From assembly GCA_958299035.1 (NCBI GenBank), contig CATQJL010000001.1:75413594-75477593 (forward strand): a stretch of 64,000 nt of DNA. Direction: 5' to 3'. This DNA is from Cylicocyclus nassatus. Its lineage: Eukaryota > Nematoda > Chromadorea > Rhabditida > Strongylidae. A program made the translations under genes and the position numbers. This document shows positions 45,388 through 56,257 of this stretch, piece by piece (within the stretch, counting starts at the first letter, position 1; each line of letters starts with the position of its first letter). The notes under the pieces are model-generated. The model did not search any database. It was not told the DNA's origin and worked only from the letters and a program-made list of their open reading frames with translations.

Positions 45388-45710
45388 GATTGTCACCCTT
45401 ACTTAAGCCATCTCATAGTGATCCAACTGCTCATTCGACAAGTTACTCGAGCACGTCCTGAAGCAGCATACGCTGCTGCCACGGTGATACACTTGGTGGG
45501 TAGACTTTCACGCCCAATCTCTCAATCTCCACCCGAGACGAATCGAATACGCGGGTGTGAAGAGGTTTTGGCGGCAAGGAAAGTAATATCAGAGTGACTG
45601 ACTCCTTTCCAGGCCTCTGAAGACGGTGTTTAACCGAAACGTAAGGCAGGAATAAAGTGTATCACCAATAAAAACCTGTACGGCATAGAAGAATTGTCAA
45701 AGTTATAAAC
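45388..45710 (+). other. 3' UTR of the PLE
   Basis: Non-coding, identical to 38341-38663. It contains the hammerhead-like motif and AATAAA near 45652 and CAATAAAA near 45666. It ends AAAGTTATAAAC. Confidence 0.75.
45609..45650 (+). ncRNA. Hammerhead-ribozyme-like motif, downstream copy
   Basis: Identical to 38562-38603. CTGAAGA at 45617-45623, stem II candidate CGGT/ACCG, GAAACGTA, stem I GCCT/AGGC. Having one motif in each flanking 3' region is the arrangement described for PLE pseudo-LTR hammerheads. Confidence 0.45.
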
Positions 45711-46687
45711 ACATTAACATATTTTCGCGCTTGCACGGGGAGCAACAGTGCCTGCACAGCGCTCAACCATTCCAAAAAAAAACAGCGGTTTTCCGTCGGA
45801 AATTTGTTTTTTTAATGGGTGAGCGCTTGCGACATCAGCAAAAGATGAGGAAGTAGAATAAAAGAGGGTGGGAGAGGATGAAGGTTGGGAGTATGTATGT
45901 GTATGACTCATGTGACAATGCAATAAGATAAGTTTTGTTTGTGAAGGGGAGGGCTGCAAAAGTTTGTTTCGCCTATAGGCGTGAAGTTGGTATTCTCAAA
46001 ATTTCTTATTCGGTTGATTTTATGTAAAAATCCAATTTTAGATTGTGTGATTAGAAGGTTTGCTTAACAGTTTTACACCGCTCTCGAGCCAGCGATTTCG
46101 CACGGATTGGCAAACACAAACAATGTGCCAAGAAGTACTTCCATATTCCAAATATTCGCCCAGGACTCCGCAAAAGCAATAATCCTTTTTGCTTTTTACT
46201 CCAAATATACAGTGCACCGTAAGCCACCGCGAGCCCTAATCCTAATTTGCGGCCGAGATCTTGAGCATTTTACTTTGATTGCAGATCAGATAAACTCAGC
46301 TTTCAGACTGGAAAACTTTGAAGTTGGCAGAAATCACTTTCTTTGTAGAAAACTATGACATTTCCTTCTTCAGATCATTTCGTATAGAGAAAGAGATCTG
46401 GAATGATATCCACGAAAGTCCCCGCGAAATGGGCTTTTCGTGCGAATAAAATGGACTTAATCCATGCGGTGCGATGAGATATCGCATTCGCGAATCCATT
46501 CATTACATACAAAACTTCTTCAGCAAGCCTTTCTCCAACTTGTCTCAACCTGTTTACTCACTCTTGCAAACTCATTTCCACTAGGTGGTCGGTATCTGAC
46601 TAGGCTTTCTAATTTACAATGTCAGTCACATAGACTTTTTATTCTTTCGCATTTCGTAACACCTCACAAAATACCATTTATTAACGA
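45711..46687. other. Spacer with no recognised gene
   Basis: About 1 kb. Short frames at 45959-45714 (minus) and 46107-46358 (plus) show no domain. Confidence 0.3.
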
Positions 46688-46977
46688 CTAGCTGGCAAAC
46701 CCGGCTCCGCTTGGCCCTGTCATTATTATATTCGTAATCAGCATGCTCGATTACCCCCCCTGTGCCAACTCCCAGCCCCGAAGCTTAAATTTTGCAAAAA
46801 ATCGATAGAATCAATATCGATCGATAACGAAAAGTAGCCTATGACACGCTCCCTGCCCCGAAGTATATGTGTGCCAAGTTTGGTCCAAATCGGTTCAGAA
46901 ATAAAAATTTCTATTCCGCACATACGTACAGACATACAGACAGACAGACATACAGACATTCAGCTTTATATATAAGA
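46688..46977 (-). mobile_element. Non-autonomous Helitron H2
   Basis: On the minus strand starts A|TCTTATATATAAAGCTGAAT and ends in a GC-rich hairpin and GCTAG|T. Shares TCGATCGATA, CCCCGAAG..TATGTGTGCCAAG and the start with H1, but has a short CTGT tract. 290 bp, non-coding. Confidence 0.85.
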
Positions 46978-48104
46978 TGGCTATGCTCTAAATCACCTCT
47001 AAGAAAAAATTCATATAATATCCGGGCCTTCGCTTCTCGAGACTTCTACGGATCTACATTAAATCATATTCGTATGTAGAGCTCTCTGCAGAAAGCAGAC
47101 TTTGGTTAGACTTGCACTGCAATCTGTGAATCAAAATGCTTATCTTGTAGAAACCTTGTACTATATACTACATTACGACCCAAGAGGTTTTTAAGCCATA
47201 AAAACTGCGAATCTGCAAGAGATGACTTCGCAAATTTCCTACTTTAGCTCTTCTTTGTCTCTCAGCACTAATGCTTCATATCTCTAAATAGTTGAATGTG
47301 TGGACTATTGCTAGTAGGAAATTTTTCACAAAAATTTTCTTGCTAGCTAGAGCCATTTCAGTAATTCTTGCAACCAAACTCAAAATCGCGTTTGAAATGC
47401 CGTATTTGAGGTTCGGTTTTGCGAGATTAGTCAAAAGATAGAATTATATTGAAACGCAATTTTTTTAATTTTCAAATACAAATCATGAATTTAGTTTTGG
47501 GTGATGATTTGAAGAGTTAACAAACTTTATTTGTACAAAGGAATTTTCGCATCGACCTTATTTGGAAGCATTTGAGTTTGCTAGCGAATATTTTGGTGAA
47601 TTTAACCTTCCTCCATGATTTTTATAGCGTTTGTATAAATTTAGAAAGAAACACTTATTTCAGATTTCATGAAAGATATGAAACTTTTTCCACTCACTTG
47701 CTACCTTGAAATGTTCTAAGAAACACATTCTCAAAAAATCGCCATCAAACATATGCAAAAAGGTCAAAAATGGACTTAGTCCCAGCTCACCTTGCTGCTG
47801 GGAGTAAAATGGACGTTCAAGTCCATTTAAAATGGAGGTAAATCCCATTTTGCCCCATTCTAAATGGACTTTTCGCATGATTCTTTCGCCAGCGAGAGCT
47901 CAAGTAGGGTTGAATCATTTTCATCACACCGCTTTGCCTCGTGGTTGCGATGAGATAAAAATTTTTGGATAACGCTAGCGAAAGCAGATTCCGACCAATT
48001 TCTACCGCGAACGAATAAAATGGGGTTTGGAAGTCCGCAAAGCTTATCAGATTTTGTATTTGACAAGTTTTCTGCCCCTTTTAGTCTATTGTAATGGAGC
48101 CACT
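46978..48104. other. Spacer with no recognised gene
   Basis: No gene supported. Around 47760-48020 several AATGGACTT/AAGTCCATTT words occur in both orientations, a small foldback, which recurs as single words near 46450. Confidence 0.35.
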
Positions 48105-48913
48105 TTGTTTTTGTACAATGCGTCTAACGGGGCCAGCGCAGTCACACACCTGCGCGCGAGCGTTACCGTATGCTGCAGCGGTAGGGACCATGCCGCACAA
48201 AGCAGCGTAGTCCTTGTTTCAGCTACTCTTCCTGCTTCTTTCTTAGCTCAAGTGCCACTATAGGGCAACTGTAACACTGGGAGCTAGCACAACACGTTGC
48301 GTTTAAAGTTTATTGCGACACTGAAGAAGCTTACAACAGTAGAGCCCCGTTGACCCTCGAACCCGCCCTCTTTACTGCGGGATGATTGATGTATAGGTCG
48401 ATTCGGCCACAATACGTAGCAAATGGCCGAACAGCTTATGCGCTTTTCTGTCTGAAACTCTACTTTAGTACTTTGTGAGATCTCTTGAAGTATCACCTCG
48501 CGAACAGTATACAATGTCATAGTTTATCCAAATAATCTACAACCTTTAGCATTGTAGATCTACCTTGTTTGTTATATTCAGTATTCGATAGCTTGTCGTT
48601 GACAAACGTTACTGTTCACTGACCATTTAAGCCGCCATCTCACCCTTCCACCGTGCATGATTGTCTACTTGGCGGCGCCTACTTTCATGTAGGCAGTCCT
48701 TGATTCTGTATGATACTGTTATTTGCCAGAAGTGAGCATTCAGGTTATCCACGCCCAAAATAGTGGCATAAAAGGGCCTGAGTACTCAGTTCTGGCGTTG
48801 GTTCGATCATTACCACTAAGTCAACGGCTGTTCCGCATATTCACTGTTAACAGTCAGCGGCTGTTCCGCTATCATAACTTATAATAACGGGCTAAGGATG
48901 TTTACGTGACTTT

Positions 48914-48945
48914 GTGTGTGTGTGTGTGTGTGTGAGTGTGTCTGT
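48914..48945 (+). repeat. (TG)n microsatellite
   Basis: About fourteen TG units with one GA interruption. It lies directly after ACTTATAATAACGGGCTAAG..ATGTTTACGTGACTT, a phrase that recurs in variant form at 59650-59690. Confidence 0.9.
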
Positions 48946-49545
48946 TACGAAATTCGTGGAGCGTGTTCCAGCCAGCGTTCTGAGCCAAAATTTTGTATAG
49001 CGCATGCTACCTTCATGAAAGTCCAACATGCAAAAGCACGAGTAGATTCGTTGAGTGGATCGCTCAGAAATTGCGCGCCAAACGGGTCCACCTGGCTTCT
49101 GTACCGCAAAATTCGGTCCGTATCACCACTTTTTGCAGAGTCGTGGATGAGTTTGGTAAGCGAATATGCAAGCGATGGAGGTTTAGCCAGAAAAGTGGTC
49201 GGAAGTTTACTACATAAGGAAAACGGCGCCAAAACGAATTGGTTGTGTAAATGGTCAATTTGCCAAGGTTCTAGCTAAGCGTTTGAGAAGATTTTCGCAC
49301 AGAGATGTAGCTCACGGTTATCATTACCTCTATGGCGACTACCAAATCATGACAAATCCAAAAACCTATTCAAATTTGCGTTTGTCTTCCTGCGAAAAGT
49401 TTCATCCACGCGAAATCACCGATCTCACGTGAGAAAACTTTCTAAATGAGTGGTTGTTTACATTTTATTCGTGGTAGTCGGCATAGCGCGGTGAGTTCCA
49501 GTGCCACGATTTTACGAGAATGAGTAAGGCACACAGATAGTAGAG

Positions 49546-49583
49546 CCAGTGCGAACCTCTGCGAAGCAGAGGTGACGCACTGG
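49546..49583. repeat. Strong GC-rich hairpin
   Basis: CCAGTGCG..ACCTCTGC, loop GAA, GCAGAGGT..CGCACTGG: 16 paired bases with one short internal mismatch. The arm GTGCGTCACCT recurs at the RTE insertion site (54652-54665), so this is probably part of a repeat family. Confidence 0.6.
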
Positions 49584-50075
49584 TTATTGAATAAACAATT
49601 ATTAACGTAGTGATACCAGCTTGATGTATACCAAATACGAAATGGAGGTTTGAGGTCAGATGTAATCGAAATCATCTATTTGGATCTCTGATTGTGAAAA
49701 CAAGTGGTGCTCTTCTGCCTGGCTAAAGATGGTGATTATCGTAAGGTGTAATCGTATATCGTATTTATCGAAGAGCAGTTTGAATGGAAAAAAGTCTGGA
49801 TCAAATGAAAGATGCCATGGGAAAAACGCTTAAAAAATTGATACCCCCCTTCCTTTGCTGCAAAAAATCGTATCCGGTATTGGGGATTGCATATGACCAT
49901 AGACACAAAAAACAATCCGCTGCTACAAAAATGAAAAATTACGAGATACAATGACAAAAAAAGGACCACGCTGCTTTGCGCGGCATGGTCCCCGCAAGCT
50001 TCGGCATAGGTAACGCTCGCGCGCAAATGTGTTACAGCACTACGCGGCGCTGGCCCATTAGACGCATTGCAGTTT

Positions 50076-50500
50076 AAAGGCAGCGTTCCACCAGACTAGG
50101 GGGTACCTGGCTCTGGTAATGATGTAAGTAAATCCATAATTAAGCGACGACAGAAGTTTGCAGCGCGAAAGGGATCTACGAAGTTTACAAATCGTCCCTC
50201 AAGTGCCCGGACCTTACGGTAGGCTCGGGCGAATACTAGAAGTATGCAAGGTAGAGACGCAGAGTCATTGTGGGACCCTGCGCTCATGCATGTGTGCGCT
50301 ATGCGTGCTCTGGCCTTGCAGTTCGAAATTGATCTGTGGGCGGCGTTCGGGCCCACCTCAAAATTCGGGCCACTTGGAGGGCGATTTATAGACTTCGTAG
50401 ACCCCCTTTTGCGGTGCAAACTTCTGTCTTCGCTTAGTTAGGGGGTCTACTATTACATTAATACAGAGCTAGGTACTCCGATTTGCTGGGACGCTGCCTT
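50076..50500. mobile_element. GGCAGCGT-ended TIR element, copy 1
   Basis: Ends AAAGGCAGCGTTCCACCAG and inverse GCTGGGACGCTGCCTT. Subterminal inverted CTAGGGGGTACCTGGCTC-like arms. About 425 bp. Copies 2 and 3 are at 50776-51179 and 59949-60306. Confidence 0.7.
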
Positions 50501-50775
50501 CAATCTTATGTTATGTATAGGAATTTCACTTTGACTTTGATGTTCACGGAATTGCGCACTTCATTTAGGGCGCAGCAGCTATACTTTATTCAGGGTCAAA
50601 AGTATTGATTGATAGCACTCACTTTCGCTTTTTTCACCTAAATGATGGATTTTGTCACACAAAATGAATGGGCACGCTGATTAAAATGACCATCGTGGTA
50701 TGCTATTCACCTACTCTCTTTTCGTTTTAGAAAGATTGAAAAAACAGAGATGTTTGGCCTGGAGAATTGTCCTTC

Positions 50776-51179
50776 AAGGCAGCATCTCCGCAAGATGGGT
50801 GTGGCGATGTCAAAGTAGACCCCCTATCTAAGCGATGATCGAAGTTCGCAACGAAAACGGGGTCTACTAAGCCTGATTTGGCTCCGAAAATGGCTCGGAT
50901 CTTCCCATAGGCCCGAATACTCCCCGCACGCGATTTCAAACTGCGAGGCCAGAGCACGCATACAGTCATGAGCTCAGGGTCCCGCAACGATCTGCGTTTC
51001 TACTCTTGCATGCATCTCGTACTCGCCCCAGCCTACAATAAGATCCGGGCCACTTTCGGGGGCAAATTTCAGGCTTGTTAGACTCCCTTTTTCGCACCGA
51101 ACTTCGGTCATCGCTTACGTAGGTCTAACTAACATCGCTGCAGAAACCGACACCTTCACTTTGACGGGACACTGCCTTT
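50776..51179. mobile_element. GGCAGCGT-ended TIR element, copy 2
   Basis: Ends AAGGCAGCATCTCCG and inverse GGGACACTGCCTTT. Inner phrase GTAGACCCCCT and the AAGCGATGATCGAAGTT block parallel copy 1 (GCGACGACAGAAGTTTG). Confidence 0.65.
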
Positions 51180-51668
51180 AGGGAAACAATGGGCTTGAAG
51201 ATACAGTTGGCAAAAAGAAGTTGGAAATGAACGAAAGTACGCACATTGATGTACTGTATACTTTGAGTGTATTTTTCTGTGGTAAAATTTGTGTTTTTTG
51301 CTATGAAGAGGTGCACAATGGATAAAAGTTGGGAAATCGCAGTATCCGGAAAATCTATCTGGAGATATACCTGAAAATCGCAGTGCTTTACGCAGCACTA
51401 CAAGACCTAGAAGAACAGCTGCCTGAACGTAAAACGCGTTCACGGTGATAGTCTGGCTATAGCTGTGGCAACCTAAGCTTCTTGCTCGCTTTACTTATCA
51501 CAGGTTCCTGTGAAAGTCATCACAAGGCTTTAGAGAAACTCAGCAGCTGGTGACTAGAGTTGTCTTCGTAGACACAGGTCTGCATAAATAATCCTTGCGA
51601 AATATATTTGCAAATGCATTGTAACGCAAGTAAGGAGTCTTGCAAATAACGTGTTTACTCATAATCAA
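51180..51668. other. Spacer with no recognised gene
   Basis: AT-rich; minus-strand open frames at 51443-51125 have no motif. Confidence 0.3.
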
Positions 51669-51683
51669 TTAAGCCAAGTGCGT
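51669..51683 (+). repeat. Target-site duplication of RTE, left copy
   Basis: TTAAGCCAAGTGCGT, identical to 54643-54657. Confidence 0.9.
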
Positions 51684-53096
51684 GCCCCGACGAATGCGAA
51701 TAGTGGGCGAGGGTTACCGTCCCAGCAAGGTGAACGGGGACGGCTAAAGCGGCTGGTTCACCAGAAGCAACGATCCAAGGCATCGCAGACTCTCCGTCTA
51801 GCTACCATCAATATAGGTACACTCACCTCTCGTTCGCGAGAGTTAGCAGATCTCCTGAAGAGACGGCGAGTCGATGTAGCTTGCATACAGGAAACGAAGT
51901 GGAGCGGGGCAAAGTCACGCGACATCGGAGATGGATATAAGCTCCTCTACAACGGTGCCACCTGCACCAAAAACGGGGCTGGGATAGCTATGTCGGAGAC
52001 TCTAAGGAACAATATAGTTGACGTTGAGCGCATAAGCGATCGCCTGATGAGTACAAAGCTAGACACCGGGAAACATGTCCTACGAGTAATCACTGCCTAT
52101 GCGCCACAACTCGGATGTAAGGATGATGAAAAGGACGCGTTCTGGCAGGAGCTGGATGACCACATCAGTTCAATTCCGCTAGAAGAGACATTCCTTCTAG
52201 GAGCGGACCTCAACGGACATGTGGAAGAAAGGCGAGAAGCCGGGAAATGTCACGGAGGCCACGGATACGGAACATGCAATGAAGAAGGTGAGCGCAATCT
52301 GGAATTCGCCTCAGCCCATGATCTGGTCTTGGCGAACACATACTACATCAAGAAGGATGATCACCTCATTACATATGCGAGTGGCGACCGACGAACACAA
52401 ATAGACTTCTGGGCTATCCGATGGTGTAACCTTAAAAATGTAAAGGACTGCAAAGTCATTCCCGGTGAGAGCTGCATACCTCAACACAGACCACTGCTTC
52501 TCGACATCAAAATTCCAATGGATGGGCACACCAGGAGAGCCACAAAGACCAGGACACGCATCAAATGGTGGAGATTGAAGACCAACAACGCAGCGAAACA
52601 AGCACTGCTAACAACTCTACCAAGGCTGCAAGGGAACCCAGAGCAATCCTGGGCAAGCTTGAAAGATCGAGTCCACGATGTGGCACGCATGATCCTGGGA
52701 TGTACAAAGCCAGGAAAAAGAAGGATCAATCGAGAAACGTGGTGGTGGAATGATGAAGCGCAAAAAGTCATAAAGGAGAAGAGGGATGCGTACAAGCGAT
52801 GGCATAAAACGAAATCAGAGGACGATCGCCAGACGTACCAACAAGCCAAACGTGCTGCGAAGGCTTCCGTAAAAAAGGCAAAACAGGTGTACTTGAAAGA
52901 GCTCTACGATCAACTAGAGTGTCGCGAGGGAGAACGCGAGATATACCGGATAGCGAGAAGAAGAGCGGAGTCCACAAAAGATATGGAACACTTCCTCCAT
53001 ATCAAAAACAAACTTGGTAGGACGAGATATCATAGAGTTGAGAGTATCGCTGAGAAAACCAGAGGACATTACCGAACGATGGAGAACCTACTTTGA
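51684..53096 (+). pseudogene. RTE ORF: endonuclease and RT N-terminal region
   Basis: One open frame of about 470 codons inside the element (the frame continues upstream to 51651 only in host sequence). Motifs: RLATINIGTLTSRSRELADL, VDVACIQETKW (catalytic E), GAGIAMS, FLLGADLNGHV (GDLN-type), QIDFWAI (catalytic D) and a degenerate terminal QHRPLLLDI. A charged linker WWNDE..KVIKEKRDAYKRWH, typical of RTE proteins, follows. The frame stops at 53096 (TGA) where the protein should continue into RT. Confidence 0.8.
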
Positions 53097-54640
53097 AGAA
53101 ATGGCCGCCACAGGCCGCATCATCAGCTCCATCCCAGAAGCCAGCCCCATAGAGGGACCAGTACCAGCAGTCACGGAAGAGGAAGTATGGCTGGCCATAG
53201 AACAAAGAATGGCAAAGCGACTGGTCCAGACGACATACCAAGCGAGTTCTGGAAAATATGTGGACAATCCGGAGTCACATGGCTAACGAGCCTCCTCAAT
53301 CAAATCATAAGGAGCAAGAGTATGCCTCGCGACTGGTACACCAGCACGACCATCCCGATATGGAAGAACAAAGGAGACATAGCAAACTGCGCATCCTATC
53401 GACCAATCCGACTGATGAGCCACACTCTAAAAATCTTCGAGCGAGTAATCGAAACACGCTTCGAAATGTTATAGAGCTGCCAACGAATCAGTGCGGATTC
53501 GGGAAAGGAGTAGGTACAAATGATGCAATCCACTCCGCTCGGATAGTGATAAAGAAATAGAGAGAAGCAGAAGGATTTGCATGCAGCCTTCCTGGACCTA
53601 GAGAAAGCCTTCGATAAGGTGCCCCATGAAGTCACATGGTGGGCCTTACGGAAACGCAGGGTGCCAGAGGAGAACATTCAGTGGATAAAGTTGATCTGCC
53701 AAACGCTTCAAGCCACGTGCAGACAGCTGCTGGGCAATCGAAAGAATTCGAAATCAAGGTTGGAGTACACCAAGGTTCAGCTCTCTCTCCCTTGCTCTTC
53801 ATCACGGTGATGAACGCCGTGATGGAACCGCTCAGACATGAACCCCCTTGGACACTTCTCTAAGCAAACGATGTGGTCTTGATAGCAAGTACCAGAAAGG
53901 AGCTACAAGACGAGGTGCAAAACTGGAAAAACAGGCTAGAGTTGTATGGCCTGAAGCTCAACACCAGGGAGACAGAATATGTATATGGAAGTGGGGAAAC
54001 AAACTCCAGGTACCATAAGCATCGATGGTGAAGAGCTAAAGAAGACAACGTCATACAGATACCTAGGCAGTCACATCTCAAAGGGGCTTACAAGAGGAGG
54101 TCACGGGCAGGATGAACACAGCGTGGATGAAATGGAGAGCCTTAACAGGAGTTCTGTGCGACAGACGAATGCCAGTGCAACTCAAGTCCCAATTGTACCG
54201 GACCGTTATCCGCCCAGCAGCACTCTATGTCAGTGAGTGCTGGCCGTGTACGCGGAACGAGGAGCGCAAGCTCAGTGTCATGGAAACAAGGATGCTACGA
54301 TGGACCTTAGGAGTCACACTGAAGGATCACACCTGCAATGACACTATATGAGCGCGAATGAGAGTAGCTCCAACTGCCCAAAAAATGCAGGAAAAGAGGC
54401 TACGATGTATGGGCATGTGCGCAGAAGGGATGAAAACCACATCACCAAATTGGCCCTGGCTGTAGAGGCACCAGGCACAAAAGGCCCAGAGGTGGACCCA
54501 AGATGAGGTGGATGGACAGAATCAAGGCCGACCTGCGAGAATTTGGTGTAAACGAAGACCTTGCCTCAGATAGGATGACATGGAGACATCTGACAAGGAA
54601 GACAGACCCCTGCTTAAGTGGGACTGCGAGGATAAAAAAA
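53097..54640 (+). pseudogene. RTE reverse transcriptase, frameshifted
   Basis: RT motifs in successive frames: KATGPDDIPSEFWK (53205-), WKNKGDIANCASYRPIRLMS, QCGFGKGVGTNDAI, then after a TAG at ~53560 FLDLEKAFDKVPHE (motif A), VGVHQGSALSPLLFI (motif B) and, after TAA at 53862-53864, ANDVVLIAST where FYADDVVLI is expected, so the catalytic YADD is damaged (ADD to AND, preceded by a stop). The thumb end has SECWP and RMLRWTLGVTLKDH. At least five frame breaks. Replaced aspartate plus stops make the enzyme dead unless the assembly is faulty. Confidence 0.85.
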
Positions 54641-54642
54641 AG

Positions 54643-54657
54643 TTAAGCCAAGTGCGT
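54643..54657 (+). repeat. Target-site duplication of RTE, right copy
   Basis: TTAAGCCAAGTGCGT directly after the A-rich tail. Confidence 0.9.
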
Positions 54658-55388
54658 CACCTTCGCTTCGCAAGGCCTCGCGCTAATTTTACACCATCAG
54701 TAGGTTTTTTCCTGCTCGGAAATTGTTGAAAACTGCTTGAAACCCTTATGAGTCTTACATTATTACGAATTCATTCTAGATAACACTCCATTAAAAGCTC
54801 TTCCACAGACAGGTAACTTTGGTGGGAAGAGGCTTTACGTTAGAAAAATATATGAAAATTCAAACTAGTTCAAACCGGTACTGCCTTGATAGCCTCCGCA
54901 GCCAGAATTCGTATTTTACAACCTCAAAAAACTTTTCTCAATCACACAGATAAATCGTAATTAATCAATGATTTGTGCAGTCAGTATCTCTCGCGGTATT
55001 TTCTCGAAAGAATAAACTCTTTGATTACTTTTATCGGAGTTGATTCGCATCGACGCGCAAATAAATTTGAGACTTTGTCAGAAGTCAGTCCTAGGGAATC
55101 GACTTCAAGGATGAAATAGATGGTGAACACGTACTACATGCGATTTTTGAAAAAACACTACGCAGTGGATAAAGTCACATCTGCCTGAGCATAAACCATG
55201 CTCTAGACGAAAATTTGACCATAGACTTGGCTGGAACTCGCTTTATGAATTTTCGTGAAAACAGACTTCTGCACACAAAGACAGACGACATCAAAGCGTT
55301 ATTGCAGTAGTACCGTACAGAGTCAGTGAAGAGTCAACCTTTAGAACAGGCTGCGAAGCTGCAGAAAAGTAATCACATGGATCAGAAC
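54658..55388. other. Spacer with no recognised gene
   Basis: No coding or repeat structure detected beyond the GC-rich phrase TTCGCTTCGCAAGG at the RTE insertion point. Confidence 0.3.
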
Positions 55389-55734
55389 CAGTGGCGAACC
55401 AAGTCTCCCTCCCCTCCCCCGAATGGATCGCAAAATTTTTGAAAGTTACTTCCATGAGTTATAGAATTGTGCAAGTGACTCTTGTTTTATACTTGAATTT
55501 CGTTTTTATATTTTTCTAAGATTCATATTAGCCCAGAATTTTTTTCAGAGAATTTTTTTTTCGATAGTCACGCTTCCTTATTCTGGAATTTGGGCGTTAT
55601 GGGAAAAAAATTCCCGAAAAAAATTCTGGAAAGCATCTAAAAAAACTTTCGGTGTGCGTGGCTAACGCCATGTACCTTTACTTTGAAAATTTTTTATCAC
55701 CCCCTCCCCAGAGGGAAATCCTGGGACCGCACTG
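55389..55734. mobile_element. hAT-like MITE
   Basis: Ends CAGTGGCGAACCAAG and inverse-like CTGGGACCGCACTG. Flanks ATCAGAAC / ATCAAAAT resemble an 8-bp duplication with two differences, fitting hAT elements. Inside is the mirrored CCCCTCCCC / GTTACTTCC-type layout and inverted AATTTTTTTC. Confidence 0.6.
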
Positions 55735-56257
55735 ATCAAAATGTGTAGAATCTGCATCTGCTTCCGAAATTATGATGAGCCCGTTATTTGGATGTTAGCG
55801 AGCCCTTGAGTAGCTAGCTTATTGGTCCCCGATAAAGGTTTTTTTGTAGAGAAGAGCAAGATTTCCTTGAGACCTATATGAATTACACTGTTCTCAAGGA
55901 GAAGTAGTCGGAGGCATGGGTCTAGATGAATTGATTATCCCAGCGCCTTCACTAGTTTTTCTTTTTCAGTGAAAAGCATCTTTTGTACCTTATGCGTCGC
56001 TTCCCGCTTCACGACCAGAAGTGCATCCAATCGTCACTCTGAATAACAGTGCATGTAGGTACATCATTACTGTGAGATCTATGTCCAAGTCTGCCATTCA
56101 GAACTAATCTTTATCTAAGATCTCGGATACACGAGTAACTTTGTTAAGCAGTTGAGATAAGTGGAGAGCAAGGATGGATATTGTACGATATTTAAAAACA
56201 CCAGATCTAACAGAATTTGAGGTTTCTGCGGACAACGGCGCCAAACTAGAAAAAGTC
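55735..56257. other. Spacer, likely 3' region of gene C
   Basis: No structure recognised. It lies just beyond the candidate last exon of gene C and may include its 3' UTR. Confidence 0.3.

Larger units (their letters stand above)
38664..45710 (+). mobile_element. Penelope-like element, full length
   Basis: Runs from just after the upstream partial copy to the shared 3' end GTTATAAAC at 45710. It contains exon 1 (38667-39114), a 4078-bp intron that itself holds other repeats, exon 2 (43193-45387) and a 323-bp 3' UTR with a hammerhead-like motif and two AATAAA-type signals. PLEs are known for retaining introns and for tandem partial copies; both features are present. Coding frame is uninterrupted, so this copy is recent and could be competent. 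Confidence 0.85.
48105..50068. mobile_element. Element or pair bounded by 110-bp inverted repeats
   Basis: 48105-48225 and 49962-50068 are inverse, with shared phrases CAATGCGTCTAA(C/T)GGG, GCGCGCGAGCGTTACC and GGACCATGCCGC(A/G)CAAAGCAG. Between them lie about 1.7 kb including a TG microsatellite (48914-48945) and overlapping open frames near 48945-49278 without recognised motifs. Either one TIR transposon of ~1.95 kb or two inverted copies of a GC-rich repeat. Confidence 0.5.
51684..54642 (+). mobile_element. RTE-clade LINE, near full length
   Basis: Contains an APE-type endonuclease and RT of the RTE type with the usual short gap between them, and ends GATAAAAAAAAG, a short A-rich tail. 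A perfect 15-bp duplication flanks it (51669-51683, 54643-54657), so its boundaries are fixed. The coding region has several frame breaks and stops, so this copy is not functional as assembled. RTE elements are common in nematodes. Confidence 0.9.

Noticed and set aside
48945..49278. Overlapping open frames on both strands as a protein gene
   Set aside because: Three frames are open at once in moderately GC-rich sequence and none shows a motif; likely chance within a repeat.
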